Part shown: positions 9,313-17,530 of the stretch, piece by piece | Position numbering within the stretch: position 1 is the first letter of the stretch | Layout: each line of letters begins with the position of its first letter | NCBI RefSeq assembly: GCF_001482385.1 | Contig: NZ_CP013611.1 | Span: forward strand, 4,223,501-4,287,500 | Reading direction: 5' to 3' | Length of the DNA stretch: 64,000 nt | DNA from: Pseudoalteromonas rubra | GTDB lineage: Bacteria > Pseudomonadota > Gammaproteobacteria > Enterobacterales > Alteromonadaceae | Translations under genes and position numbers: made by a program | Notes under the pieces: model-generated | Databases searched by the model: none | What the model was told of the DNA's origin: nothing | What the model saw: only the letters and a program-made list of their open reading frames with translations

Positions 9313-9816
9313 ATGAAAAAAGGGTTGATGCGTTTTGGTTTGATGGCGTTACTCGGGGTTGCTTTCACGGGCCAGGCAAGTACCAAATAAGAGTGTCATG
9401 GCACCTATGTTGATACCATTGCTATTGAGGGCACTCGGATTGACCCGGATTAAGCAATACTGTGCTGATCAGCTTGAAAGATGCCAGTGGTAATTTGATG
9501 ACTTGTGGTATGTGATCAGGGCGATATGTCTACCTCAAAGCCCTCGAAAATCCCGAGCAGTATTTCACTTTCCCGCCAAAAGTACGTGTCGGTAAGGTGG
9601 TTGATATTCTCTGGGATATCCCGCAGGGCACGACATGTGATAATGATGGGCTTGTCATTCGTCGGTAAAGGGACAGGTCCCTTTGTGCCTTACAAGACGC
9701 GCAATGGTGGAATTGAATTTAGCTGTAGTAGCCAAGGTAGCGCCTGGCCATATCTGGTGCCTATTAATGTACAGAAACTCGGGGCGCCTAAGTTTGCAAG
9801 CCCAATAAAGAGTTAA
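9313..9816 (+). pseudogene. decayed gene for a small secreted protein
   Basis: A clear signal peptide starts at 9313 (MKKGLMRFGLMALLGVAF then TGQAS) and is followed almost at once by a stop. Protein-like sequence continues through further stops: GTYVDTIAIEGTRIDPD, ISLKDASGNLMTCG, and a long coherent piece containing VYLKALENPEQYFTFPP and VVDILWDIPQGTTCDNDG up to a TAA at 9666-9668. After a frame change the text continues as GTGPFVPYKTRNGGIEFSC to the TAA near 9816. At least three stops and one frameshift show an inactive gene. I do not recognise the family; cysteines and signal peptide indicate a periplasmic or secreted product. Confidence 0.6.
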
Positions 9817-9872
9817 CACGATCTGGCGTCAGTCATATTGACGCCGCAATTCACAAATAAGGAAATGTAATA

Positions 9873-10604
9873 ATGAAATTAAAATCTTACGGGTTCCCCG
9901 CGCTTAGTGCATGTGCAATATTACTGGCGTCTACCGCCAATGCAGCGCCCCGACTTGATAAAGCCATTTTTGAATATAATGCGGGTTTGCGTATCCAGGA
10001 AGAGTTCAATCTGTTTGCAGATGGCAATATCTCTGACCCGGATTACCCAAATAGCGCGCTGAGAATTCAACTCAATACTGCAAAATCTTATGAACAGGTT
10101 GGTTTTTACGACAAGGTAAACTCCATATATGGTCAGGCTGTTGCCTACAACACCCTGGACAGGCGCTGGCTAAAATTGAAAGGTAAACTGTTGTACTTTT
10201 CAGGTGAGTCGGATGGTAGCCGCAAAGTTGATGTGATCCAATTTCGGGTGATCAACCCTGCTAACGAGGCCTCTCCCTGGGCAGAGGTAAGAGTGAGCCT
10301 GGATAATGCCTTCGACATCAATTACGACGTCTATCCAAGCGATGATAGCGCGCAAACACAGCGCGATCAGCCTGTCGAGATATTTGTAAAAGCCAACGAT
10401 GCAGACGTGCCTTATTACTTTGGTGTTGAGATATTTAGTCGCCCGCAACATGGCTCAGTATCCGTTAACAACGACTATTCAGTTACTTACACCCCGGATG
10501 CGGGATATATAGGTCCGGATTCATTCCAGTACCGCATTAAGGGTAACAATCTATATGACATTACCAGCGCTGCTGCGACTGTGTCTGTGCAAGTCGCGCA
10601 GTAG
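9873..10604 (+). CDS. secreted protein with N-terminal unknown domain and one cadherin-like domain
   Basis: A 243-residue exported protein (signal peptide to STANAA, about residue 25) with AAGGAA upstream of the ATG. Residues about 26-150 form a domain (LDKAIFEYNAGLRIQEEFN ... LLYFSGESDG) found again in the gene at 11096. Residues about 155-243 are a cadherin-like/Big domain with NDYSVTYTPDAGYIGPDSF. It is colinear with the first 55% of the 11096 protein and lacks that protein's Ig-like and C-terminal domains. A terminator-like hairpin follows. The missing C-terminal domain occurs, frameshifted, as a separate remnant at 10749. Confidence 0.75.
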   Translation: MKLKSYGFPALSACAILLASTANAAPRLDKAIFEYNAGLRIQEEFNLFADGNISDPDYPNSALRIQLNTAKSYEQVGFYDKVNSIYGQAVAYNTLDRRWLKLKGKLLYFSGESDGSRKVDVIQFRVINPANEASPWAEVRVSLDNAFDINYDVYPSDDSAQTQRDQPVEIFVKANDADVPYYFGVEIFSRPQHGSVSVNNDYSVTYTPDAGYIGPDSFQYRIKGNNLYDITSAAATVSVQVAQ

Positions 10605-10682
10605 GGTGCATCATCGGTAAGTTTCATAGCGCACAGGTTAGGAACAAAGCGCATGGGTATGCTCTTTCCTAAATGTGTTGTG

Positions 10683-10702
10683 GAGATCGCTTTGGCGGTC
10701 TC
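10683..10702 (+). terminator. intrinsic terminator-like hairpin after the 9873 gene
   Basis: An 8-bp stem (GAGATCGC with GCGGTCTC, one G-T pair) has a TTTG loop and is followed by a T-rich stretch (TATTTCTT). It lies 79 bases after the stop codon. Confidence 0.55.
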
Positions 10703-10748
10703 TATTTCTTATTCCAGAAACATAATTCTTACAACTCGCAGAGTAACT

Positions 10749-11070
10749 ATGAAAAAAATGACTTCGGCCATGGTTCTCATTGGTCTGCTGTCAAACGGTA
10801 ATAGGCTTGCAGCCGGTTGATATTAAAGTGGGAGAAGCTGCCGAGTTGATTTGGAACAAAACCTTAGCACAGCGTTGTGAAAGCCTGGAAGGGCTGGTGG
10901 TTTTAAGTGAAGGACCCGACGGACGTGTGCTGGTGCGCTTTTTCAGAGCAGGGGGTAAATTGCCTTACCACTGGCGCTGTTTTGATGCGCAAGGGCGTAA
11001 TGTCGGTGAGTTTGCCACTGAGGTGAGCGTACGCAGGTTATCAGCGCCTCATGTATCGGTAGAAAGATAA
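10749..11070 (+). pseudogene. frameshifted remnant: signal peptide plus C-terminal domain of the 11096 family
   Basis: The ATG at 10749 starts MKKMTSAMVLIGLLSNG, a plausible signal peptide, but that frame stops at a TGA about 70 bases on. One frame over, the sequence continues as IGLQPVDIKVGEAAELIW ... RCESLEG ... YHWRCFDAQGRNVGEF ... RRLSAPHVSVER to the TAA at 11068-11070. This matches the last ~95 residues of the next protein (VQVGEQAKLIWDTQVVSRCE ... RWHCFNHSGRFLGEF ... TRLPAPV). A one-base frameshift between signal peptide and domain probably inactivates it, unless it is read by frameshifting. Confidence 0.7.
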
Positions 11071-11095
11071 GAATAAGAATGAAAAGGAGATAATT

Positions 11096-12388
11096 ATGCC
11101 AAGTTTGGCTTATTTTACACGTACAGTGGCGGGTTTAAGCGCTTTAATGACTGCGACTTCGTTGTATGCGGCACCGGTATTAAACAAAAGTATTTTTGAA
11201 TTTAACGCCGGTTTACACATACAGGAAGAGTTTAATATCTTCGCGGATAACACCGTTTTTGATCCCGATTATCCGGTGCATGAACTTCGGCTCGTGCTCA
11301 ATGAAGGCAAAACCTATGAGCAGGTCAGTTTTTACGACAAAACTTATACACCTTACGGTCAGGCAGTTGCATACAATACGCTGGACAGGCGCTGGGTTAA
11401 GTTTAAAGGAAAACTGTTGTACTTCTCCGGCGAGTCGGATGGTACCAATAAGGTTGAGGTTATCCCATTTCGGGTAATTAACCCGGCGGGGGAGGTATCA
11501 GAGCCAGGAGAGATCCGGATCAGCCTGGATCACGCCTTTGATACGAATTACGATGTGTATCCCGCTGACGATACGGCGCAAACCGTCTCGGATCGGGCTG
11601 TTGCGATTAACGTCAAAGCCAATGACCCAAATGTGCCCTATTACTTTGGGGTAGAAATTTACAGTAACCCAAAGCATGGCCGCGTAAGTGTTAATCAGGA
11701 CTATACGGTGACCTATACGCCCAGCGCTGGATATATTGGCCAGGATGCGTTTCGGTATCGCATTAAGGGCAATAATCTGTATGAGATCACCAGTGCAGTG
11801 GCCACGGTTTCTGTAGAGGTTAAAGAGCCTAATCAGCCCCCTGTTATATCAGGCGTGCCTGCCAAGACAGTCATTGTGAATGGCCATTATCAGTTTGTGC
11901 CGCAAGTGCTTGATCCTGAGAACGACCCGCTGAGCTTTTCGGTAAAAAATCTGCCAGGCTGGGCACGATTTAATACTCAGACGGGGGCACTCAGCGGGAC
12001 GCCGGCGGGAGCAGATATAGGTGTGTATAGCAACATCGAAATATCAGTCAGCGACGGGCATAATGTGAGTGTGCTGGCGCCGTTTTCAATTCAGGTGAAC
12101 CCGAATGTTGCGTTGTTAAACTGGTCTCCTCAAGAGGTTCAGGTAGGGGAGCAGGCGAAACTCATCTGGGATACGCAAGTCGTGTCCAGATGCGAACTGC
12201 ACTTTGCAGCTGGTGCGCATATTGAAACAGATATGCAGGGTGCGATTACAGCAACCGCGGTACTTGCAGCCGATACACTGGATACGCGTTGGCATTGTTT
12301 TAACCACAGCGGGCGATTTTTGGGCGAGTTTAGTGCGCAACTTGCAGTGACAAGACTCCCCGCACCTGTATTGCGCTCCACACGCTGA
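11096..12388 (+). CDS. secreted multidomain protein: unknown N-terminal domain, cadherin-like, Ig-like and C-terminal domains
   Basis: A 430-residue exported protein with a strong ribosome site (AAGGAG six bases before ATG) and a signal peptide ending SLYAA. Residues about 25-150 match the 9873 protein (KSIFEFNAGLHIQEEFN). Residues 155-245 are a cadherin-like domain (NQDYTVTYTPSAGYIGQDAF). Residues about 247-335 are a putative Ig-like domain with NQPPVISGVPAKTV and GWARFNTQTGALSGTP, typical of He_PIG/dystroglycan-type cadherin folds. The last 95 residues hold two cysteines (SRCE, WHCF) in a domain shared with the 10749 remnant. It is probably a cell-surface or secreted structural/adhesive protein. 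It is the only intact full-length member of this small modular set. Confidence 0.75.
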   Translation: MPSLAYFTRTVAGLSALMTATSLYAAPVLNKSIFEFNAGLHIQEEFNIFADNTVFDPDYPVHELRLVLNEGKTYEQVSFYDKTYTPYGQAVAYNTLDRRWVKFKGKLLYFSGESDGTNKVEVIPFRVINPAGEVSEPGEIRISLDHAFDTNYDVYPADDTAQTVSDRAVAINVKANDPNVPYYFGVEIYSNPKHGRVSVNQDYTVTYTPSAGYIGQDAFRYRIKGNNLYEITSAVATVSVEVKEPNQPPVISGVPAKTVIVNGHYQFVPQVLDPENDPLSFSVKNLPGWARFNTQTGALSGTPAGADIGVYSNIEISVSDGHNVSVLAPFSIQVNPNVALLNWSPQEVQVGEQAKLIWDTQVVSRCELHFAAGAHIETDMQGAITATAVLAADTLDTRWHCFNHSGRFLGEFSAQLAVTRLPAPVLRSTR

Positions 12389-12397
12389 TCAGCTTAT

Positions 12398-12435
12398 CAG
12401 AGACAGTGCTTATCCAGTTATCAGCACTGTCTCTG
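12398..12435. terminator. long hairpin between convergent genes
   Basis: A perfect 13-bp inverted repeat (CAGAGACAGTGCT and its complement) with a 12-base loop lies 10 bases after the stop of the 11096 gene and 7 bases from the end of the minus-strand gene. It lacks a clear T-tract on either side, so it may act as a weak bidirectional terminator or as an RNA 3'-end stabiliser. Confidence 0.55.
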
Positions 12436-12441
12436 CGCTAC

Positions 12442-14979
12442 CTATTTATCGATCTTAAGAGCCGGGGCTTTCAGTCGGGTCAGCTTCGGTGCTATGTACA
12501 CCCAGTTACTGCATTGCCCACCAGTAAAACAGGCACGCCCCCGATAGGCTAGGTTGTTGCTATTGACCAGCGGGTATCTCACTGTGCCTGCATTTAACTC
12601 AGCCTCATTTTGCCACTGATAATTTCCTGAGTGCATACAGTCATGAATACACACAGTACGTTGCAACTGATAGCTTTGCACGTTTTGCAGTGCGTGCCAG
12701 GTTAAAGTATCGTCTGTTCGTGTGACTTCAAGCGTTGCCTCGACAACATTAACTGTAAGCTCGGTTAGTTGTTTATCATTGCAGATCTCCGGGTGCTTGT
12801 TGTCACAGATCTCAATATAGAAATAGTACTCACCGGTTTGTGTTAAAGGGGTACCCTCAACGTACTGGCTAAGTGTTGCACTGCCCGGTGAACGCACAAA
12901 AAAGGCCACAGAGACATCTTCAGAGAAGTTATCAGGCATGTGCCAGTTAAATTGTGGCGCAGAAAAGCGTGCTACTTCATCAGACAGGAGAGTAAAGTTC
13001 GGCGTTGGCAGTGTGTTGCCTTGCAACCGATAGTGTACTCTACTTGGAATTCCACATTCTCCGTTACTTAAGCAGGGAGAAACTTCAACGAAAGTTGTGC
13101 CTCTTCTGAATATCGGTCCACGGCGTATACTGGTTTCGGTCACACCATTTTGCCAGATAAAACGCTCTGTGGGTTCACCTGCTTTTGCACTGGGCTTTTC
13201 TATAGCAATGCGATAAAGCACGGGTTCATTAAATTGGGCTGGTTTTTGCCAACTGATCAAAACCTCATCACCATATCCTATATTCGTTTTGTTCACACTC
13301 AGCTGCCCAACCCGAACCGTGTTAATTGAATTGACCACTTCGATGTTAAACGTTTCGGTGAAGTAATCATTCACTTTAACTGTGATGTTATACGTGCCCG
13401 GATCGAGGATGCCAAAGTCATAATGATAATGTTGACTGCCTGGTACGGTGCGCCATTCTTCCTGATTCACTTTGACTTTCAGGGAGTCAATATATGGACT
13501 ACTCAGTGTGCTGGCTTCCAGTGTCAATGGATGCTCTCTTGTGATCACGCCATTATTCACATGACTGAACTTTAGCTGGTAATCAGGCTTGGCTGGTACT
13601 GAGAGAATTCTCGCGACAGAGCTCTTGGGGCCGCAGCTGAGACTGCGGTCCATACCCGGCGCAACCCGGTTACACGCCCGCACAGTGGCATTGAGTAACC
13701 CAGTTTGGGTAATCTTCGCTCTGACGTGGAAGTTACCGTCATTATACTGGCGACGCAGAAAAGAGACGACACCGTAAATGGAGCCAAGCCATTGATCATT
13801 GAGCTCCAGCAAGTAGTAGCCATTTGGTGCGGCAACGACCTCGTCTGAAGGTTGCCAGTGAAAGATCACTTCCTCACCGGTCTGAACATTCAATATGTCG
13901 GTGGGGCGCGGGTGAAGCACACCTGCGGAGACATGGAAATCATCCACTACTTTAACAGGTCTGACATACGGGGAAGGCGGCACACCGACAAAGGCATACA
14001 CAGCTTGGCTTAGAGGACCACAATATTCTGTACCAGCAAGCTTGTTACACCCTTGAATCGTTATCTGATGAGCGCCTGTGCCAAGGTGATGTAGTTCAGT
14101 ATGAAAGGCACCTTCACCATATTTGCGGTTCAAATGGGTAAGAGAACGATATATGGTGCCATCGCGCTCACCATTGATAAACAACTTGTAATAGCCGACA
14201 AGTGGTGGTGCAACGTCATCGGAGGCTTGCCAGTGCAACACCAGTGTTTGTTGGGAGTCAACTTCAACTGCCTGTTGCTGGTGGTAGTCTATTGTCTCTG
14301 GCAATGCGATGGCAACGCCCTGAGGCGCCTGCTGCGGTTTGGCATAGATCCTAAAGTCCACAGGCTCGATACGCTCATCGTCTATCTGAAGGTATAGCTT
14401 ATACGCACCGGTGGGCTTTGCCGGAATTGAGAAAATGTATTGTCCGTTAGCCAGCGTAAGCGGTTGCCAATTCTGACCATCGAGGCTGGCCAGCATAGTG
14501 TCCGTGGGCACATTGCTCAGGGGAGATATCAGGATTTGCCCTGCCTGATTGGCAATTAGAGCTTCATTGTTAGTACCAAACTCAAAGTCAAAGCGGCGCA
14601 CTACATCAAGTGTGAGCGTCTCGGAGAACTGGCTACACTGCACACCGTTGCAGGCTCTGACTTTAAGCTGATGTTTGCCCGGCTCAGTAAAGTACAGGTC
14701 GAGGTTATTCTCACGGACTTGTCGAGCGGTGCCGTTATGCCATAGCTCATGGTAAGTGGCTTCTACAAATGGTTGCCATGAGAGGGTGAGCTGCCGATGT
14801 GTTGTAATTTGTGTTGGTGTAGATAGCCAGTTCATTGGACCAGCAAGTGTTTTTGAAGGGTGTTGCGAAATAAGTTCACTGGTTTGCAGTGGCAGCCAGC
14901 CTTCAGACTTCACCTGTGTGGGTAAAATCATAGCGCCGCCAAGTAGTATCAGCAAAGTAAGCAGTCTGTATACTGACAT
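12442..14979 (-). CDS. large secreted fibronectin-III-like repeat protein
   Basis: An 845-residue exported protein; signal peptide about 1-25 (ending QVKS). AAGGAATTAAA stands before the ATG. It consists of Fn3/Ig-like repeats. Two adjacent ones are alike, with GYYKLFINGERDGTIYRSL...GCNKLAGTEYCGP and GYYLLELNDQWLGSIYGVV...ACNRVAPG. Other repeats end in cysteine pairs (VRACNGVQCSQ, VSPCLSNGECG, IEICDNKHPEIC). The last ~95 residues resemble the end of the 1120-residue protein at 5051 (YRGRACFTGGQCSNW...LKAPALKIDK). It has no cadherin repeats. It is the last gene of a minus-strand operon after two family A genes, mirroring the plus-strand array. Confidence 0.8.
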   Translation of the reverse strand: MSVYRLLTLLILLGGAMILPTQVKSEGWLPLQTSELISQHPSKTLAGPMNWLSTPTQITTHRQLTLSWQPFVEATYHELWHNGTARQVRENNLDLYFTEPGKHQLKVRACNGVQCSQFSETLTLDVVRRFDFEFGTNNEALIANQAGQILISPLSNVPTDTMLASLDGQNWQPLTLANGQYIFSIPAKPTGAYKLYLQIDDERIEPVDFRIYAKPQQAPQGVAIALPETIDYHQQQAVEVDSQQTLVLHWQASDDVAPPLVGYYKLFINGERDGTIYRSLTHLNRKYGEGAFHTELHHLGTGAHQITIQGCNKLAGTEYCGPLSQAVYAFVGVPPSPYVRPVKVVDDFHVSAGVLHPRPTDILNVQTGEEVIFHWQPSDEVVAAPNGYYLLELNDQWLGSIYGVVSFLRRQYNDGNFHVRAKITQTGLLNATVRACNRVAPGMDRSLSCGPKSSVARILSVPAKPDYQLKFSHVNNGVITREHPLTLEASTLSSPYIDSLKVKVNQEEWRTVPGSQHYHYDFGILDPGTYNITVKVNDYFTETFNIEVVNSINTVRVGQLSVNKTNIGYGDEVLISWQKPAQFNEPVLYRIAIEKPSAKAGEPTERFIWQNGVTETSIRRGPIFRRGTTFVEVSPCLSNGECGIPSRVHYRLQGNTLPTPNFTLLSDEVARFSAPQFNWHMPDNFSEDVSVAFFVRSPGSATLSQYVEGTPLTQTGEYYFYIEICDNKHPEICNDKQLTELTVNVVEATLEVTRTDDTLTWHALQNVQSYQLQRTVCIHDCMHSGNYQWQNEAELNAGTVRYPLVNSNNLAYRGRACFTGGQCSNWVYIAPKLTRLKAPALKIDK

Positions 14980-14980
14980 T

Positions 14981-15307
14981 TTAATTCCTTAGCATGACCT
15001 TGCTCAGCCGCCTCGCAGCCGGGTGGTTCAGGCAGGTTTTTGATCCATCTACTTCTACTTCTTTGTTGCTGGTGTAGGCAGAGAGGAGTAGGGTATAGAG
15101 TGCATGATCGCTCGCACTCGTCGGGTCAAGCCACCAAAGCTGAACATTGTCGGCTGGATTAACCTGACAATCCGATTGGCTTGATGTGGCACTCAGGGTT
15201 ACCAGCACCCGAGTTGCCTGGACTTCGATGTTCAGAATGTTGGTCTTTGCCATCACTGAGTCACAAATCAACATCAGCAACGCTGAGCACAGTCGTAAGA
15301 TTTTCAT
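14981..15307 (-). CDS. short secreted family A protein (N-terminal module only)
   Basis: A 108-residue protein whose true start is the ATG of MKILRLCSALLMLICDSVMA, preceded by AAGGATAACACA. It has a signal peptide and the family A first module in divergent form (ILNIEVQATRVLVTLSA, a cysteine, NVQLWWLDPTSASDHALYTLLLSAYTSNKEVEV, KTCLNH), then stops. It has the same length as the gene at 8856. It lies one base upstream of the large Fn3 gene and 26 bases after the full-length family member, so all three are probably one transcript. Confidence 0.7.
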   Translation of the reverse strand: MKILRLCSALLMLICDSVMAKTNILNIEVQATRVLVTLSATSSQSDCQVNPADNVQLWWLDPTSASDHALYTLLLSAYTSNKEVEVDGSKTCLNHPAARRLSKVMLRN

Positions 15308-15333
15308 TGTGTTATCCTTACCTGAGTGATTAA

Positions 15334-16077
15334 TCAGTCTTCTTTGACCAGACATAATCCTGCGCCGCAAATTGGGTGTTCAGTTTCAATGATCTCGTAA
15401 CTGGTTTTATCCTGGCGATTGAAGCAGCTGTAGTTTTGAGCGCTTCTATCCGCTGAGCTGGTAAAAGGTGCGTTTTTATCACCCATAATGTACTTACCAT
15501 GGTGATAAACAGGCACACCATGTGTAGACAACCCTTGTCTGCCTCGGCAACCGCTATATTCGAATTGGAGATCTGCGTTGTTGTAGCTGATAGTTAAGGT
15601 TTTATAGTCGACGCCACCTTCATTATCGATGTAAGTCCAACGATATTGACCGCTATCGTAGGCACTATTTTTATAGTGCGCGGTATCCACCAGTGTGCCA
15701 ATGCGCGTAATGCCGTCACTCGCGTACAACCCAATCGAGCGGGCATTTGAGTTACCGGCGCTGGTATTGGGCGCCAGGCGAAGACTCTGCACCCGCTCTA
15801 CTCCAGCCAGATCAGCACAATCCTGAGCCGACGTGACAGCCACCGCTTGTTGTTTTGCTACCGCAGTGATCAGCAAGGAATACATGGCACGGCCTGAGTG
15901 GCTGTCCAGACTAATTGAGCGCAGCTGGTTTTTGTCTTCTGCGACACACGCAACGGAGCTGGGCGCCATAGAGCTGGTCGAGAATAAAACGGTGTTGTTT
16001 TCAATCTCAATCTGAGTAATCGGTCCGGCGATGGCCAGGGGCGAGCACAATGCGGATAGTAAAGCGAGCTTGTTCAT
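15334..16077 (-). CDS. secreted family A protein, full-length minus-strand copy
   Basis: A 247-residue exported protein (signal peptide MNKLALLSALCSPLAIAG). It has the family plan: ITQIEIENNTVLFST, ACVAEDKNQLRSISLDSHSGRAMYSLLITAVAK, QDCADLAGVERVQSL, a variable half with a YSGCRG segment, and the tail ETEHPICGAGLCLVKED. It is the first gene of the leftward array (full-length A, short A, large Fn3 protein). Compared with the plus-strand copies it is clearly diverged, so the two arrays are not a recent inversion duplicate. Confidence 0.8.
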   Translation of the reverse strand: MNKLALLSALCSPLAIAGPITQIEIENNTVLFSTSSMAPSSVACVAEDKNQLRSISLDSHSGRAMYSLLITAVAKQQAVAVTSAQDCADLAGVERVQSLRLAPNTSAGNSNARSIGLYASDGITRIGTLVDTAHYKNSAYDSGQYRWTYIDNEGGVDYKTLTISYNNADLQFEYSGCRGRQGLSTHGVPVYHHGKYIMGDKNAPFTSSADRSAQNYSCFNRQDKTSYEIIETEHPICGAGLCLVKED

Positions 16078-16201
16078 ATATTTGTCCTTAGAGTTTATCG
16101 TTATGGAAGTTCACTGATCGGCAGGATTGTAACACATCTGGGAACGGGCCATATTAATCCCAGGGGTAGTGATTGCTTTATAAATTTTCTACCATTGGAC
16201 T

Positions 16202-16218
16202 AACTGGTCAGATGTGTT
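16202..16218 (+). promoter_or_regulatory. FadR-like operator upstream of a hotdog-fold gene
   Basis: AACTGGTCAGATGTGTT matches the enterobacterial FadR consensus AACTGGTCNGACCAGTT at 13 of 16 defined positions. The left half-site is perfect. It lies 39 bases before the start codon, just downstream of a possible -10 (TATAAA at 16179). FadR represses fatty-acid degradation genes and is released by acyl-CoA. Whether this organism has FadR is not shown in the window. Confidence 0.4.
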
Positions 16219-16256
16219 AGGGTGGAGTGTGATTTACATGCAACAGGTTAAGCGTT

Positions 16257-16724
16257 ATGGCAACACCTTTATTAAAAACCTACAAGAAGTTTAAATGGTT
16301 GCCCTTTGGCAACTGGCTATTCAGCAAGGCGGTCTGTAAACGAGCGCCTTATTTTGGCACCATCAAACCTAAGATCACTCACCTTAGTGAAGGGCGGATT
16401 ACGGCGCAGATGCCCAACCGCAAGGCGGTCCATAATCACATTGGGACAGTGCATGCAATTGCACAGTGTAACCTTGCAGAGTTATGCGCTGGCGTGGTGA
16501 CTGATGCCAGCATTCCTTACAAAACACATCGCTGGATCCCAAAAGGGATGACCGTACAGTATCTGAAAAAAGCGGAAACGGACTTAAGAGCTGAAGCGAC
16601 GATTTCGCTGCCACGTCAATGGCAAGATAAAGAGGAGTTAGTCGTCCCGGTAGAGGTGTTTAACCGTGACGGAGTTAAGGTATTTCATGCCGATGTCACT
16701 ATGTATATTTCGGCGAAAAAGTGA
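16257..16724 (+). CDS. DUF4442 / hotdog-fold thioesterase-like protein
   Basis: A 155-residue cytosolic protein with the hotdog-fold pattern of the DUF4442/PaaI-like thioesterase superfamily: RKAVHNHIGTVHAIAQCNLAE holds the helix and the NHxGTxH active-site-type motif, and the ending VFNRDGVKVFHADVTMYIS is the final strand pair. Members of this fold hydrolyse or bind acyl-CoA or acyl-carrier thioesters; the substrate here is unknown. It is monocistronic between a divergent gene and a bidirectional terminator. A FadR-like site upstream fits a role in acyl-CoA metabolism. Confidence 0.75.
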   Translation: MATPLLKTYKKFKWLPFGNWLFSKAVCKRAPYFGTIKPKITHLSEGRITAQMPNRKAVHNHIGTVHAIAQCNLAELCAGVVTDASIPYKTHRWIPKGMTVQYLKKAETDLRAEATISLPRQWQDKEELVVPVEVFNRDGVKVFHADVTMYISAKK

Positions 16725-16728
16725 AAAA

Positions 16729-16750
16729 GCCCGCGCTAAGCGGGCCTTTT
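16729..16750. terminator. bidirectional intrinsic terminator
   Basis: A 6-bp GC-rich stem (GCCCGC/GCGGGC) with a GCTAA loop is followed by TTTT and preceded by AAAAA, so it works for both convergent genes. It starts four bases after the DUF4442 stop codon. Confidence 0.8.
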
Positions 16751-16754
16751 AAAA

Positions 16755-17363
16755 TCAGAAAGTGTAGCGGTACTTCACTTCGGTTTGGGTGTAATCCACA
16801 CCATTGGTGTATTCCAGGATAACACCTGAGTGATCAGTGAAGCTAAACTGGATACCAGCATTTAAATAGACACCGTCTTCGTTTCCAATCGGGCTTGGGA
16901 AGTCCAGCGTTTCGTATCCGAGCTGAGCAAATCCACTAACGCGTTTGCTGAATACATGCTCGTATTCACCGTAAATGCGGCGCGTATCAATGGTCGAGTT
17001 TATGCGTCGGGCTGATACTTCGAATTCACCAAGCTGAGCACCCACAGCCAGACGGCCATGACTGGTCTTGCGCAGAATGTAACCTAAATTGAATGTAGTT
17101 TCATCAACGTCGTAATCGTCGCCAAGTAAGTCGTCAAACACATCCAGGCTATCTGAGTGTTGATCGATTTTCAGGCCCATAAAAATGCCATTGGCAAACT
17201 CATAACTGCCAGCTACGATAAAGCCCTGCGGATCTGAGCCACTTGGTGCGCCATCCAGGCTAGACTCACCATAACCTACTTCAAGGTAGCTTTTGCTAAG
17301 CTCGGCTGCCTGAGTACCCAAAGATGCTGTTGCCAGTAATAGACCTAAAATATGCTTATTCAC
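16755..17363 (-). CDS. small outer-membrane beta-barrel-like protein
   Basis: A 202-residue protein with a signal peptide (MNKHILGLLLATASLGTQAA) and alternating hydrophobic/polar strands, ending in aromatic YRYTF as expected for Bam-dependent outer-membrane proteins. Segments such as YLEVGYGESSL, TFNLGYILRKT and SGFAQLGYETLD look like successive barrel strands. The size suggests an eight-stranded barrel of the OmpX/OmpA-barrel kind; the precise family is not recognised. It has its own upstream region (17364-17530). Confidence 0.65.
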   Translation of the reverse strand: MNKHILGLLLATASLGTQAAELSKSYLEVGYGESSLDGAPSGSDPQGFIVAGSYEFANGIFMGLKIDQHSDSLDVFDDLLGDDYDVDETTFNLGYILRKTSHGRLAVGAQLGEFEVSARRINSTIDTRRIYGEYEHVFSKRVSGFAQLGYETLDFPSPIGNEDGVYLNAGIQFSFTDHSGVILEYTNGVDYTQTEVKYRYTF

Positions 17364-17530
17364 TTTATATCCTTTTAATTACTTCGAGGTGTTGTCATAA
17401 AGCGAGCGCGTGAGACTCGCTAGGTAATCTAATATGGTGAAAATGTATCATTTTCAGATACAGAAGTGAAAGGCTAAGTATATGTTTTATGTTATAAAAT
17501 GTTACCGGTGGTTCATTTTTGACGAGTTAT

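Noticed and set aside
9505..9816. 103-codon open frame
   Set aside because: Its first half is out of frame with the protein-like text of the decayed gene at 9313; only the last ~45 codons look coding, as the continuation of that pseudogene.
15330..16077. Minus-strand array as a recent inverted duplicate of the plus-strand array
   Set aside because: Protein identity is low and the large proteins differ in domain content (no cadherin repeats), so they are old paralogues.
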